NCBI GenBank assembly: GCA_011526045.1
Contig: WYBE01000067.1
Span: forward strand, 124,001-188,000
Length of the DNA stretch: 64,000 bases
Direction of reading: 5' to 3'
Source: Nevskiales bacterium
GTDB lineage: Bacteria > Pseudomonadota > Gammaproteobacteria > Steroidobacterales > GCA-2729495
In this document: one piece after another, positions 9,531-18,968 of the stretch
How the letters are laid out: every line of letters starts with the position of its first letter
Numbering within the stretch: position 1 is the first letter of the stretch
Notes under the pieces: model-generated
What the model was told of the DNA's origin: nothing
Databases searched by the model: none
The model's input: the letters and a program-made list of their open reading frames with translations, nothing else
Position numbers and translations under genes: made by a program

Positions 9531-11420
9531 ATGGAGCTTCAACGCGAGCTGACACTGCGTGCACTCGTGCTCGGCGGCGTGCTCGCCGTGCTGCTCGGCG
9601 CTGCCAACGCCTACCTCGGGCTGTTTGCTGGCATGACGGTCTCGGCCTGCATCCCCTCGGCGGTGATCTCCATGGGAGTGCTGCGGCTGCTCGGCCACGG
9701 CGGGATCCGCGAGAACACCATGGTCATGACCCAGGCCTCAGCCGGCGAAGCCATCGCCGCGGCGGCCATCTTCACGTTGCCCGCGATGGTGCTGCTCGGG
9801 GTATGGGAGCGCTTTCCGTACCTGTGGGTCACCGCGATCGCCCTCATCGGCGGCATGCTCGGCGTACTGCTGACGATTCCCCTGCGTCGGGCACTGATCG
9901 TCGAGCAGCGGCTGAAATTCCCCGAGGGCACTGCGGTCGCCGAGGTGTTGCGGGCTGGCGAACGTGCGGGCGGGGCACTGCGAGCGCTCGTCGCTTCGGG
10001 CCTGCTCGGGGCCGCGATCAAGTTCTGCGAAACCGGCCTGCGGCTTTGGCCCGGCACCGCGCAGGTTGCCGGGTTCATCGGAAACGGTCTCGTCTACGCC
10101 GGTGCCAATCTGTCGCCGGCGCTGCTCGGCATCGGCTACATCGTCGGTTTGAATGTCGCCATTCTGGTCTTCCTCGGCAGCATGCTCTCCTGGAACATCG
10201 CCATACCGATCTACGCAGCATGGTTCGCGCCTGGTGACCCGGCACTCGCGCCGGCGCTCGCCGCCGGGATCCCGGCCGCCGACCTCGCCTATGAGATCTG
10301 GTCGCGCAAGATCCGCTACCTGGGGGTCGGTGCGATGCTGGTCGGCGGGTTATGGGCCCTGGTGGCGATCCGTCACTCGCTCGCCTCCGGCGTGCACAGC
10401 GGCCTGCGGCAGTTCCGCCGCTCAAACCAGGGAGTGACCGCCCTGGCCGAGCGCGATCTGCCCATGCCCTGGGTGCTCGCCGGCATCATCGCCTGTGTCT
10501 TCCCGATCTTCGGTCTCTACCAGCAGATCGTGACGAGTTACGGCATTGCTGCCGCCATGGCTGTGACGATGCTGGTCGCGTCCTTCCTGTTCTCATCCGT
10601 CGCCGCCTACATGGCGGGCCTGGTTGGATCCTCGAACAACCCGATTTCGGGCGTCACGATGGCCACCATGCTGTTGTCCTCGTTGCTGCTGCTCGCGCTG
10701 CTCGGCAACGACACGCGCGGCCCGGCGGCTGCGATCATGATTGGCGCAGTGGTCTGCTGCGCGGCCTCGCTCGGGGGCGACCTGCTGCAGGATCTGAAGA
10801 CCGGCGAACTGGTCGGTGCCACTCCCTGGAAACAGCAACTCGCGCTCGCCGGTGGCGTGCTGGTGTCGGTGTTCGTGATGGCGCCGGTGCTGAATCTGCT
10901 CCTCGGTGCCTACGGCATCGGCGTGCCGACGCCGGAACACCCGAATCCGCTGGTGGCGCCACAGGCGACCCTGATGGCCTCGGTGGCGCAGGGCGTGTTC
11001 GGCGGCGGGCTGCCCTGGGTCATGGTTGGGACGGGTGCGGCGATTGGCGTTGCGATCGTCATTGCGGACGAGTGGCTGCGGCGTCGCGGCGCGTCGTTTC
11101 GTGCGCCGGTCCTGGCGGTGGCTGTGGGCATCTACCTGCCGCTGGAAGTAAATACGCCGATTTTCGTCGGTGGCCTGATCGCCTGGGCCGTGCAGCGACA
11201 GACTGGCAGGGAGGACTCCGGCGCCGGTTCCGGGACGTTGTTCGCGGCGGGACTGATCACCGGCGAAGCGCTGGTCGGAATTCTGCTCGCCATTCCCATC
11301 GTCCTGACCGGCAGCACCGAGGTGTTCGCCGTCCCTGCGGCGTTTCGTCCCGGCGCTCTTGCGGGACTCGCGGCCGTGCTGCTCACCGCGGTGCTGTTGT
11401 ACCGGATCGCGCGCCGGTGA
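9531..11420 (+). CDS. OPT-family oligopeptide/metal-chelate transporter
   Basis: A 629-residue membrane protein with about 14-16 hydrophobic segments. The N-terminal half carries OPT-family signatures: NAYLGLFAGMTVSACIPSAV, ENTMVMTQASAGEAIAAAA and KFPEGTAVAEVL. The centre contains GSSNNPISGVTMATML. The OPT superfamily imports small peptides or metal chelates by proton coupling; the substrate here is unknown. The ribosome-binding site GAGGGGAGG precedes the ATG. With the two ABC systems in this window it makes three probable peptide-uptake routes. Confidence 0.88.
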   Translation: MELQRELTLRALVLGGVLAVLLGAANAYLGLFAGMTVSACIPSAVISMGVLRLLGHGGIRENTMVMTQASAGEAIAAAAIFTLPAMVLLGVWERFPYLWVTAIALIGGMLGVLLTIPLRRALIVEQRLKFPEGTAVAEVLRAGERAGGALRALVASGLLGAAIKFCETGLRLWPGTAQVAGFIGNGLVYAGANLSPALLGIGYIVGLNVAILVFLGSMLSWNIAIPIYAAWFAPGDPALAPALAAGIPAADLAYEIWSRKIRYLGVGAMLVGGLWALVAIRHSLASGVHSGLRQFRRSNQGVTALAERDLPMPWVLAGIIACVFPIFGLYQQIVTSYGIAAAMAVTMLVASFLFSSVAAYMAGLVGSSNNPISGVTMATMLLSSLLLLALLGNDTRGPAAAIMIGAVVCCAASLGGDLLQDLKTGELVGATPWKQQLALAGGVLVSVFVMAPVLNLLLGAYGIGVPTPEHPNPLVAPQATLMASVAQGVFGGGLPWVMVGTGAAIGVAIVIADEWLRRRGASFRAPVLAVAVGIYLPLEVNTPIFVGGLIAWAVQRQTGREDSGAGSGTLFAAGLITGEALVGILLAIPIVLTGSTEVFAVPAAFRPGALAGLAAVLLTAVLLYRIARR

Positions 11421-11517
11421 CCGCACCCGCTCCGGGCGTTTTGGCTTATCAGCCGATCGCTGGCAGGATGGCGGCAGCCATCAGAAAAGCCCAGATCGCA
11501 ACCAGTGGAGATCCGTC

Positions 11518-11829
11518 ATGCCTGCCTACATTGTCTCGTTGTGCGAATTCACCAACATGACGCCGGCCCTGAAGGAGTACGCGCAGAAGTCAGCCGACCT
11601 CCTGCACAAGCACGGCGGCAAGTACATCGTGCGCAGCAAGCCCGTAGAAGTCATGGAAGGCGACAAGATGCCAGGCAAGTCCATGATCATCGTCGAGTTT
11701 CCGACCATGGAGCAACTGCTGGCCTATCTCAAGGGGGACGAATACCAGAAGGGCACCAAGCATCTGCGCCAGGGTACGGGCATCTACGACATCGCGATCT
11801 ACGAGTCGCCACCCCCGCACATGCAATAA
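11518..11829 (+). CDS. DUF1330 family small protein
   Basis: A 103-residue soluble protein with a dimeric alpha/beta ferredoxin-like (dabb-type) fold expected from the family. The motif VVEVMEGD-like segment (KPVEVMEGDKMPGKSMIIVEF) is typical of DUF1330. I chose the ATG at 11518 because a GGAG site lies eight bases upstream and the preceding residues do not match the family. Biochemical function of the family is not established. It follows the OPT transporter by 97 bases on the same strand. Confidence 0.8.
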   Translation: MPAYIVSLCEFTNMTPALKEYAQKSADLLHKHGGKYIVRSKPVEVMEGDKMPGKSMIIVEFPTMEQLLAYLKGDEYQKGTKHLRQGTGIYDIAIYESPPPHMQ

Positions 11830-11917
11830 GAGCCGCTGGGGTGTTCCTCCCGGCGGCAAGGCCGAGGTCGGTCACCGTGGGCTGACGCGGTGGTCCCGCG
11901 CAGGCGCAGAATCCGGA

Positions 11918-12334
11918 TCAGCCCGCGCCGATCCGGCCGACGATCATGAAGGTGCCCTCGGCTTCGGCCACCAGCGCGTGGTCGTCCGTGCGCACGGCCT
12001 TGCCACTGAGCATCGCCAGCGGCCCCTTGCGCTTGAGCAGCCGGCCTTCCAGCCGCAGCGACTGGCCGAGTTCCAGCGGCTCGCGATAGCGTACCTCGCA
12101 GCGCGCGGTATGACCGCGCATGCCTTGCAGGAACAGCCAGTTGGCCATGACGTCGTCGAGTGCGCTGAAGATGATGCCGCCGTGCACGAGCCGCTCATAG
12201 CCACAGTGGAAGGGCCCGGGGGTAAACTCCGTGCGGCAGACTTCCTCCTCCATGCGGAATCGCAGTCGCAGCCCGAGGGGATTGCCCGGTCCGCAGACGA
12301 AACACTGGTTGGCATCGACGGCAAGATCGGTCAT
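11918..12334 (-). CDS. PaaI-like hotdog-fold thioesterase
   Basis: A 138-residue hotdog-fold protein. The motif LVHGGIIFSALDDVMANW (about residues 49-66) is the PaaI-type active-site segment, with HGG and the acidic residue on the central helix. The N-terminal CFVCGPGNPLGLRLRF resembles the CxxC-containing start of a PaaI subgroup. Such proteins hydrolyse acyl-CoA or other thioesters; the acyl group cannot be predicted. It is divergent from the HIT gene. Confidence 0.82.
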   Translation of the reverse strand: MTDLAVDANQCFVCGPGNPLGLRLRFRMEEEVCRTEFTPGPFHCGYERLVHGGIIFSALDDVMANWLFLQGMRGHTARCEVRYREPLELGQSLRLEGRLLKRKGPLAMLSGKAVRTDDHALVAEAEGTFMIVGRIGAG

Positions 12335-12455
12335 GGCGTTTTTTCCGGTGCGGGCTGCTGAACGGTGCCGCGGCCGGCGCGCTTGTCTCGCCCGGCCGCC
12401 AAACCTATCCTAACCCGAGGCGGCAGCGGTTCTGCGCGCCCGCCCCCGGAGAGCC

Positions 12456-12881
12456 GTGGCATACGATCCCGACAACATTTTCGCGAAGATCCTGCGCGGC
12501 GAAATACCCGCCTTTCGCGTGTACGAGGACGAGCACACGCTGGCCATCATGGATGTGATGCCGCAGGCCGACGGTCACACCCTGGTCCTGCCGAAGTCGC
12601 CGGCCGAGAACATCTTCGACCTCGATCCGGGCGCCGCGGCCGCCGTTATCCGGACGGGCCAGAAGATCGCGCGTGCCGTGCGTGCGGCGTTCGCTGCCGA
12701 CGGCGTCACGCTGATGCAGTTCAACGGCGCTGCCGCGGGCCAGACGGTGTTCCATTTTCACCTGCATGTGCTGCCGCGTCATGCCGAGCGCCCGCTACGC
12801 AGCCACGGCCGCCGCATGGCCGACGCGGCCACACTCGAGGAACATGCGCGGCGCATACGCGATGCGCTGGTGCGCGGCTGA
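12456..12881 (+). CDS. HIT-family nucleotide-binding hydrolase
   Basis: A 141-residue histidine-triad protein. The triad HFHLHV lies at residues 100-105. The N-terminus DNIFAKILRGEIPAFRVYED matches the Hint/HinT-like group. HinT proteins cleave nucleoside phosphoramidates and acyl-adenylates. It starts at GTG, with GGAGAG just upstream. It stands alone between a divergent thioesterase and a convergent diguanylate cyclase. Confidence 0.9.
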   Translation: MAYDPDNIFAKILRGEIPAFRVYEDEHTLAIMDVMPQADGHTLVLPKSPAENIFDLDPGAAAAVIRTGQKIARAVRAAFAADGVTLMQFNGAAAGQTVFHFHLHVLPRHAERPLRSHGRRMADAATLEEHARRIRDALVRG

Positions 12882-12918
12882 CGGCGTCCGGCGCAGCAAG
12901 CAGCTTTGCATCAACCCG

Positions 12919-14046
12919 CTAACCGCCGGCGCGCGAGGCAACCGGCGGTAGCGGTCTGCGGCTATTCTTGTCGCTCTCCAGGGTCGCGGCGGCCTTGTTG
13001 AGCAGATCGCGCAATTGCCGGCCGTCGGCCGGAAATACCGCCACACCGACGCCCACGGTCAGGCGGTGCAGTTTTCCGCCGAACTCCAGCGTGGTCGTCG
13101 CGACGTTGTGCCGGACGCGGTTCGCAACCACCCGGGCAACCGCAGCGCCGGCGCCCGACAGGTACATCACGAACTCATCGCCGCCGTAGCGCGCCACCAG
13201 GTCTACCGACCGGCAGCTTCGCTGCAGAGCCTGTGCCAGTGCCTTCAGCGCCCGGTTGCCGGCCTCGTGGCCGTACCGCTCGTTGGCGGATTTCAGGCCC
13301 TCGACATCGACCAGCAGCAGGGCGAGCGCCGTGCCCCGCTGATCGGCGCTGCGCAGCTCCTCTTCGACGAGTTTCGTGAATGCTTCCAGGTTGAGGACAC
13401 CCGTCAGGTCGTCACGCTCGGCCATCGATCGCAGCTGCTCCTGAATCTCATCCGCGTGCTCGACCAGCGTGGCCGCCAGGAACGCCACCAGCATCAACGG
13501 CAGGAGCTCCACGAACAGCGCAAGCCCGTAGGCGGGCGTCAGCGCTGCCTGCGCTCCGCCGAAGTAGTCGAGCGCGAGACGGCATGCCACCACCACCGCC
13601 AGCACCAGGGCGCTCGCGGTGCCGCCCATCGTCAGCGCAACGGTGATCACGGGGAGGACATAAAAACCGGCGATCGACCCGCGCGCACCCTCTGCCGAGG
13701 CGAGAATGGCGGTGATGACCAGCACCATCACGCAGGCTCCGGCAAACCGCGCCCGGCGTGGAGACGCAGCGCCAACGGCTGCAAAGCGCAGCGCGCCCGA
13801 CACGACGGCGAAGACCGCAATGGCCGCAAGATACGGCCCGCGATGCGATACCGCCTGCGGCATGACGACGACATACAACAGCGCAAGCGCGACCAGCAGC
13901 CCGTCGATGCGCGCGAGGCTGCGCTGCACACGGCGAAAAGCTGCGCCGTCTCCGACATCCGTTTCGATGGCGCTGCGCACGAACATTCGCACCCGATCAT
14001 CCGGCCCGGCGGGGCGCTCCAAAGCGCGGCCCACGGGTTTTGACAT
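12919..14046 (-). CDS. Membrane-anchored diguanylate cyclase (GGDEF)
   Basis: A 375-residue protein. Residues 50-200 hold about six TM segments of a MASE-like sensor module, and a GGDEF domain follows. The catalytic motif RYGGDEF places GGDEF at 288-292. An inhibitory RxxD site (RSVD, 279-282) lies exactly five residues upstream, so product feedback by c-di-GMP is expected. The upstream metal-binding segment is LLVDVEGLKSANERYGHEAG, with the first Asp conserved. It should make c-di-GMP at the inner membrane. The signal sensed is unknown. Confidence 0.9.
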   Translation of the reverse strand: MSKPVGRALERPAGPDDRVRMFVRSAIETDVGDGAAFRRVQRSLARIDGLLVALALLYVVVMPQAVSHRGPYLAAIAVFAVVSGALRFAAVGAASPRRARFAGACVMVLVITAILASAEGARGSIAGFYVLPVITVALTMGGTASALVLAVVVACRLALDYFGGAQAALTPAYGLALFVELLPLMLVAFLAATLVEHADEIQEQLRSMAERDDLTGVLNLEAFTKLVEEELRSADQRGTALALLLVDVEGLKSANERYGHEAGNRALKALAQALQRSCRSVDLVARYGGDEFVMYLSGAGAAVARVVANRVRHNVATTTLEFGGKLHRLTVGVGVAVFPADGRQLRDLLNKAAATLESDKNSRRPLPPVASRAGG

Positions 14047-14112
14047 ATTGCGGATGGTGCCGAAGCCGCGGCGAACGAACCGCGACCGGCTTGGCAGTTC
14101 GGCAAATGGCCG

Positions 14113-15348
14113 TTATTCGGCGCTGTTCCGGGCGGTCGACCCGCTGCCGGCCTTGAGCTCTGCCAGGGCGCGGCTGACCGGCACATCGCCTGGTGCCCCA
14201 AAGCCCGCGCCGCCGTTCGTTTCGGCCCCGGGCGGCTCGGACTCCAGGAGGATGTCCGGGACGATGCCGGCACCATTGATGGAGTGCCCGGACGGCGTGT
14301 AGTAACGCGAAGTCGTCAGCTTGATGGCGCGCCCGTCGGACAGGGGCATGACCGTCTGCACGGAACCCTTGCCGAAGGTCTGGCTGCCCATGATGGTGGC
14401 CCGATGGTTGTCCTGCAGTGCGCCGGCGACGATCTCGGATGCGGAAGCCGAACCGCCGTTCACCAGCACGACGATTGGCGCGCCGGCCATCAGGTCACCG
14501 GCCTGTGCCTCGTGGCGGAAGTTCGAATCGCTGCCCCGGCCGCTCGCACTGACGATGAGCCCCGCGGGCAGAAAGTCGTCACTCACTTCCACCGCCGCCT
14601 CGAGGACCCCGCCGGGATTGTTGCGTAAATCCAGGACCAGGCCGCGCAACTCCGCGCCTCCGGGCCGCTCGCGCATGCCGGCAAGCGCCTGGCGCAGATC
14701 GCTGCCGGTCGTGTCGCTGAACTGGCTGATGCGGACATAGGCATAGCCGGGCTCGAGCAGGTCCGCGCGAACGCTGTGCACCTGCACATGGTTGCGTACC
14801 AGGTCGAAGCTCAGCGTCTTCGCCTCGCCGGGCCTCGATACGGTGACGTTGACCGGCGTGCCCGGCGGTCCGCGCAGCCGGCCGACCGCGAAATTGATGT
14901 TGTCCTCGGTGATCAGCAGGCCGTCTATGCTCACGATGACGTCCCCGCTGCGGATCCCGGCTTTTTCCGCCGCAGCACCCTCGATCGGCGCGACGACGAG
15001 CACCTGGCCGTTGCGCAGGTTCACCTCGAGCCCCACGCCGGAGTAATTGCCGGCTGTGCTGATGCGGACCTCCTCGTACTCGTCCGCATCGAGCAACTGC
15101 GAATGCGGATCGAGGGTGGTGATCATGCCGCGCACGGCGCTTTCCAGCAGCTGGTGGTCGTCGACGGGTTCGACATACTCCTGCTTGACGCGCTCGAGCA
15201 CCTCTGTGAGCAGGCGCACGTCGTCCCATGGCAGGCTGTCGCTCGCGGTGCTGCGACCCGCAAGCACAGGCCCTGCAACGGACACGACGACGCCGATGGC
15301 AGCGCCACACAGCGCCAGCCAGGGTGCATTTCGTGGGAAGCGGGCCAT
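14113..15348 (-). CDS. ctpA: Carboxy-terminal processing protease (S41, CtpA/Prc-like)
   Basis: A 411-residue periplasmic protease. The chosen ATG at 15348 gives an N-terminal signal or anchor (PWLALCGAAIGVVVSVAGPVL); longer frames add unrelated residues. A PDZ domain follows (GVGLEVNLRNGQVLVVAPIEG onward, about residues 100-185), then the S41 catalytic domain. The nucleophile lies in GGSASASEIVAGAL near residue 300 and the general base Lys in FGKGSVQTV about 25 residues later. Ctp proteases trim or degrade envelope proteins and murein hydrolases. It lies just downstream of envC on the same strand, an arrangement common in gammaproteobacteria. Confidence 0.9.
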   Translation of the reverse strand: MARFPRNAPWLALCGAAIGVVVSVAGPVLAGRSTASDSLPWDDVRLLTEVLERVKQEYVEPVDDHQLLESAVRGMITTLDPHSQLLDADEYEEVRISTAGNYSGVGLEVNLRNGQVLVVAPIEGAAAEKAGIRSGDVIVSIDGLLITEDNINFAVGRLRGPPGTPVNVTVSRPGEAKTLSFDLVRNHVQVHSVRADLLEPGYAYVRISQFSDTTGSDLRQALAGMRERPGGAELRGLVLDLRNNPGGVLEAAVEVSDDFLPAGLIVSASGRGSDSNFRHEAQAGDLMAGAPIVVLVNGGSASASEIVAGALQDNHRATIMGSQTFGKGSVQTVMPLSDGRAIKLTTSRYYTPSGHSINGAGIVPDILLESEPPGAETNGGAGFGAPGDVPVSRALAELKAGSGSTARNSAE

Positions 15349-15418
15349 CAGGCGGGACAGCCGATCAGATCCATGGCCCGGAGAGTAGCACACGGCGGTT
15401 GCCGCACTTTGTGACCGA

Positions 15419-16579
15419 TCAGCGCACCCAGCCTTTGGGGTCCACCGGTTTGCCATTGCGCCGCAGTTCGAAATACAGGCCCGGGTTGCCCTGGCCACCG
15501 CTGTCGCCGACGCGGGACAGGACTTCACCCTGCCGGACCTGGTCACCCGCCTTGCGCAGCAGATCCTGGTTGTGTCCGTACAGGCTCATGTAGCCGTTGC
15601 CGTGATCGAGAACCATGAGGAGGCCCATGCCGGGCAGCCAGTCGGCGTAGGCGACCCGGCCGGCCCGCACCGCGCGCACTTCGGTGCCCGCCGGCGCGGC
15701 AAGCACCAGCCCGTCCCAGCGCAGCAAACCGTCGGCGCGCGGCTGGCCATAGCGCACCACCATGCGCCCTCGCAGCGGCAGGTCCTTCACCTGTAACGGC
15801 GGCGGTGTCGCCGGGGATTTTTCGGCGGGTGGCGGGCGCACGCGGTTCGCGCGCGCGAGGCGCTCCACCAGTTCCTGCAACGACCGCGCCTCGCGACGCA
15901 GCCGCTCGAGCTTCTGGCGGCGTGAGCCGAGATCCCGTTCCATGGTCTGCAAGGCACTCGCCCGCACCGCGCGCGCGGCCGAGACTTCCTTCACCCGCGC
16001 TTCCTGACGCTGGCCGAGACCTGCCAGTTCCGCGAGTTCGCGCTGCAGCGCCGTAGCCGCCTTCTCGAGCGCCACCATCTCCTGCTGCATCTCGCCGAGC
16101 AACCGGGCGCGCTCGCCAGTGACGTAGCGGTAATAGGTGACGCGCCGGGCCAGCGCCGCGGGATCGCGCTCGGTCAGCGCGAGACGCACCCATTCCTCGC
16201 GCCCGGCGACATAGGCAAGCCGCAGCTGGCTCTCGAGCGCGGCACGGTGACTGGCGATCCCGGCTTCGGAGCGGCTGATGTCAGCGCGCAGCTCGCGTTC
16301 GCGCTGGCGCCCAGCGGCCTGCTTCGCGCGGATCTCGCGCAATGCGCGGCGTGCGTCCGCTTCGGCCAGCTCCGCCTCCCGCAGCGCTTTGCCGGCCGTC
16401 GGCTTCGCCTTGGCGTCGCGCGCGATTTCCTGCTCGAGCCGGGTGATGTTCTTCTGCAGGGTACCGAGTTCGCGGGCGGTCTCGGCCTCGCGCTTGGCGG
16501 CCGCATCGGCGCCGAGGGCGGCCAGCGTCATCGCGACAGCCGCCACAGGCGTGCCCCATCGCGTGAATCGCAGCCTCAT
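15419..16579 (-). CDS. envC: EnvC-like murein hydrolase activator
   Basis: A 386-residue protein. A signal peptide starts at the chosen ATG 16579 (MRLRFTRWGTPVAAVAMTLA), then a long coiled coil (about residues 35-260), then a C-terminal LytM/M23 domain. In the LytM domain the usual first zinc ligand is lost: the segment reads LLRWDGLVLAAPAG, where active enzymes have His. This is the degenerate pattern seen in E. coli EnvC. It therefore probably activates amidases AmiA/AmiB at the division site rather than cutting murein itself. The ctpA gene follows 70 bases downstream. Confidence 0.9.
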   Translation of the reverse strand: MRLRFTRWGTPVAAVAMTLAALGADAAAKREAETARELGTLQKNITRLEQEIARDAKAKPTAGKALREAELAEADARRALREIRAKQAAGRQRERELRADISRSEAGIASHRAALESQLRLAYVAGREEWVRLALTERDPAALARRVTYYRYVTGERARLLGEMQQEMVALEKAATALQRELAELAGLGQRQEARVKEVSAARAVRASALQTMERDLGSRRQKLERLRREARSLQELVERLARANRVRPPPAEKSPATPPPLQVKDLPLRGRMVVRYGQPRADGLLRWDGLVLAAPAGTEVRAVRAGRVAYADWLPGMGLLMVLDHGNGYMSLYGHNQDLLRKAGDQVRQGEVLSRVGDSGGQGNPGLYFELRRNGKPVDPKGWVR

Positions 16580-16667
16580 GACGCGTGCAGTGTAGGGGAT
16601 CGAGCGGCGACTCACTACCCGCGCCGCCGGCCCCCCACTCCGGCACGGGCGGGCTGTGCGAAGCAGG

Positions 16668-16673
16668 TATAAT
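16668..16673 (+). promoter_or_regulatory. Promoter -10 box of the rhodanese-grxC-gpsA operon
   Basis: A perfect TATAAT hexamer followed by a GC-rich discriminator (TCGCGCC), 30 bases before the rhodanese ATG. The expected -35 region carries no recognisable hexamer. The same layout of -10 box plus GCGCGCC occurs before glyQ and mnmG. Confidence 0.5.
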
Positions 16674-16703
16674 TCGCGCCCACTCAAGTCGCCGTCGTGC
16701 TTC

Positions 16704-17150
16704 ATGGCTCAGTTCATCGAATTCTGCCTGCGTCACCCGCTGCTGGTCGGCGCAACCGTAGCCGCGATCATCGCGACCGTCGTTTACGAGATACGGCTGC
16801 GCAGCCGCGCCGGGCTGTCGGTGGCCCCGACGCGGGCCATCGAGCTCATCAACCAGGGCGCCACTGTGGTGGACGTGCGCGACACTGACCGTTTCGCGAG
16901 CGGCCATATCGTCGACGCACTGAACCTGGCGCCGGCCGACCTCGCAGCCAACGCGGCAACCCGGCTGAAGAAAAAGCGGCCGGTGCTGCTGGTCTGCGAC
17001 AACGGTTCCGGCAGCGCGCGCCTGGTCGGCACCCTGCGCGCCGCCGGTTTCGAACAGGCCTGGGCGCTGGAAGGCGGCCTCGCCGCCTGGACGCACGAGA
17101 AGCTGCCCGTGGTGACGAAACGGTCCCGGACCGACGCGGGCGCGACCTGA
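16704..17150 (+). CDS. yibN: Membrane-anchored rhodanese (YibN-like)
   Basis: A 148-residue protein with one N-terminal TM helix (residues 13-28) and a rhodanese domain. The catalytic Cys is at residue 98 in LLVCDNGSGS, and the segment VVDVRDTDRFASGHI is diagnostic. Rhodaneses carry sulfane sulfur or, in some relatives, act as binding modules. YibN-like genes commonly sit before grxC, as here (gap seven bases). Confidence 0.88.
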   Translation: MAQFIEFCLRHPLLVGATVAAIIATVVYEIRLRSRAGLSVAPTRAIELINQGATVVDVRDTDRFASGHIVDALNLAPADLAANAATRLKKKRPVLLVCDNGSGSARLVGTLRAAGFEQAWALEGGLAAWTHEKLPVVTKRSRTDAGAT

Positions 17151-17157
17151 GACGTGC

Positions 17158-17427
17158 ATGCACGGGCCGCCCGAGATTGTCATTTTCGCGAAGCCGCTCT
17201 GCCCCTACTGCGTAGCGGCCAAGTCACTGCTGCGCGAGAAGGGCGTCGCCTTTCGGGAAGTCGATGTCTCCCGTGACCAGGCGCTGAGCGATGAAATGGT
17301 GCAACGCACCGGTCGTCGCACGGTGCCGCAGATTTTCATCGGGGACCGACACATCGGCGGTTTCGACGATCTTTCGGCGCTCGACCGGGCCGGCGAGCTC
17401 GATGCGCTGTTGCACCCCGTTGCCTGA
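17158..17427 (+). CDS. grxC: Glutaredoxin 3
   Basis: An 89-residue dithiol glutaredoxin with active site CPYC at residues 15-18, the cis-Pro in RTVPQIFIG, and the GSH-binding GGFDD segment. It reduces protein and mixed disulfides with glutathione. It lies between the rhodanese gene and gpsA. In many gammaproteobacteria secB separates grxC from gpsA, but only 48 bases are found here. Confidence 0.94.
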   Translation: MHGPPEIVIFAKPLCPYCVAAKSLLREKGVAFREVDVSRDQALSDEMVQRTGRRTVPQIFIGDRHIGGFDDLSALDRAGELDALLHPVA

Positions 17428-17475
17428 GACCGCCGACACCATGAGGACCGACGCTACCGCGTCTGACCTCCGCCA

Positions 17476-18489
17476 ATGAGTGCCGCTGCCAAGGCCGGCT
17501 CGATCGTCGTCCTCGGGTCCGGCTCCTGGGGCACCGCGCTCGCCGTGCAGCTCGCCCGCGCGAACGGCACCACCGCCTTGTGGGGCCGCGACCGGGCGCT
17601 ATTGCACGAGATGTCAGCGACCCGCATGAACCAGCAATACCTGCCGGCGGTGCCGTTTCCGGACAACCTGCGGATCGAGGCCGACATCGCCCGGGCGGTT
17701 GCTGCACACCGCGATCTCCTGATCTGCGTGCCGAGCCGGGCCTTCCGGGAAACCATTGCCGCGATTGGCGGCCTGCTGCGCCCGGAAAGCCGGGTCGCCT
17801 GGGCCACCAAGGGCTTCGAGCAACAAAGCGGCAAACTCCCCCATGAGATTGCGGGCGAACTGCTTGGCGAGCGAGTCGCGCTCGCCGTATTGTCCGGGCC
17901 GACATTCGCCGGCGAGGTTGCCGCCGGCCTTCCCGCAGCGATGACCGTGGCCGCCAACAATGCGGCATTTGCCGCGGACCTTGCCGCACGCATCTCCAGC
18001 CACAGCTTTCGCGCGTACACCTCGCTCGACATGGTGGGAGTGGAGGTCGGCGGTGCCGTCAAGAACGTGCTGGCAATCGCGACCGGGATTGCGGACGGAT
18101 TGAAATTCGGCGCCAACGCCCGCATCGCGCTCATCAACCGCGGACTCGCCGAGATGACGCGGCTTGGCGTGTCGCTCGGCGCGCGCGCGGAGACCTTCAT
18201 GGGCCTCTCCGGCATGGGCGATCTCGTGCTCACCTGCACCGACAACCAGTCGCGCAACCGTCGTGCGGGGCTGCTGATCGCGGCCGGGCGCACGCGCGAG
18301 GAGGCCGCACGCGAGATCGGCTTCGTCTGCGAGGGCATCTACGGTGCGCGCGCGGTATGGCAGGTGGCGCAGCGCCGGGGCGTGGACATGCCGATCTGCC
18401 AGCAGGTCTACCGCATCCTCTACGAGGAGCTCTCGCCGCAGGAGGCCGTGATGGCGCTCATGAGCCGGGCCCTGAAGCCGGAAGCCTGA
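17476..18489 (+). CDS. gpsA: Glycerol-3-phosphate dehydrogenase [NAD(P)+]
   Basis: A 337-residue cytoplasmic enzyme that reduces dihydroxyacetone phosphate to sn-glycerol-3-phosphate for phospholipid synthesis. The N-terminal Rossmann motif is VLGSGSWGTALA. The catalytic-Lys segment VEVGGAVKNVLAIA and the loop SGMGDLVLTCTDNQSRNR are typical of GpsA. Length and motif order are normal. Confidence 0.95.
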   Translation: MSAAAKAGSIVVLGSGSWGTALAVQLARANGTTALWGRDRALLHEMSATRMNQQYLPAVPFPDNLRIEADIARAVAAHRDLLICVPSRAFRETIAAIGGLLRPESRVAWATKGFEQQSGKLPHEIAGELLGERVALAVLSGPTFAGEVAAGLPAAMTVAANNAAFAADLAARISSHSFRAYTSLDMVGVEVGGAVKNVLAIATGIADGLKFGANARIALINRGLAEMTRLGVSLGARAETFMGLSGMGDLVLTCTDNQSRNRRAGLLIAAGRTREEAAREIGFVCEGIYGARAVWQVAQRRGVDMPICQQVYRILYEELSPQEAVMALMSRALKPEA

Positions 18490-18501
18490 CGCCCGGCGGC
18501 C

Positions 18502-18957
18502 TCAGGCAAATCCCACCTGGCGCCAGGCCTCGTAGATCAGGACCGCAGCGGCATTGGAGAGGTTCAGGCTGCGATTGCCGGCCCGCATGGGAATGCGCAG
18601 CCGCTGTCGGCCCGGCACACTGCGCAGCAACTCCGCAGGCAGGCCGCTGGTTTCCGGGCCCATGAGGAACACGTCGCCACGAAGGAATGCGACATCCGCG
18701 TAACTGGTGAGGCCGCGGGTCGACAGCGCGAACAGCCGCCTGCCGGCGAGGCCCGCGAGGCATTCGTCGAGGCTGTCGTGCTCGACCACGTTCGCCATCT
18801 CGTGATAATCGAGGCCCGCGCGACGCAACTGCCGGTCCTCCAGCGTGAAGCCGAGCGGGCGTACCAGGTGCAACCGCGTCCCGGTATTGGCGCACAGGCG
18901 TATGATGTTACCGGTGTTGGGCGGGATTTCCGGCTGGTAGAGAATCAGGTCGAACAT
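18502..18957 (-). CDS. trmL: tRNA (cytidine(34)-2'-O)-methyltransferase
   Basis: A 151-residue SPOUT methyltransferase that methylates the wobble ribose of leucine tRNAs in E. coli. The start MFDLILYQPEIPPNTGNIIR is the conserved TrmL motif. The trefoil-knot SAM site reads LMGPETSGLP followed by IPMRAGNRSLNLSNAAAVL. ATG 18957 was chosen because it begins exactly at the family N-terminus. It is divergent from pyrD and convergent with gpsA. Confidence 0.93.
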   Translation of the reverse strand: MFDLILYQPEIPPNTGNIIRLCANTGTRLHLVRPLGFTLEDRQLRRAGLDYHEMANVVEHDSLDECLAGLAGRRLFALSTRGLTSYADVAFLRGDVFLMGPETSGLPAELLRSVPGRQRLRIPMRAGNRSLNLSNAAAVLIYEAWRQVGFA

Positions 18958-18968
18958 AGGTTTGTGCG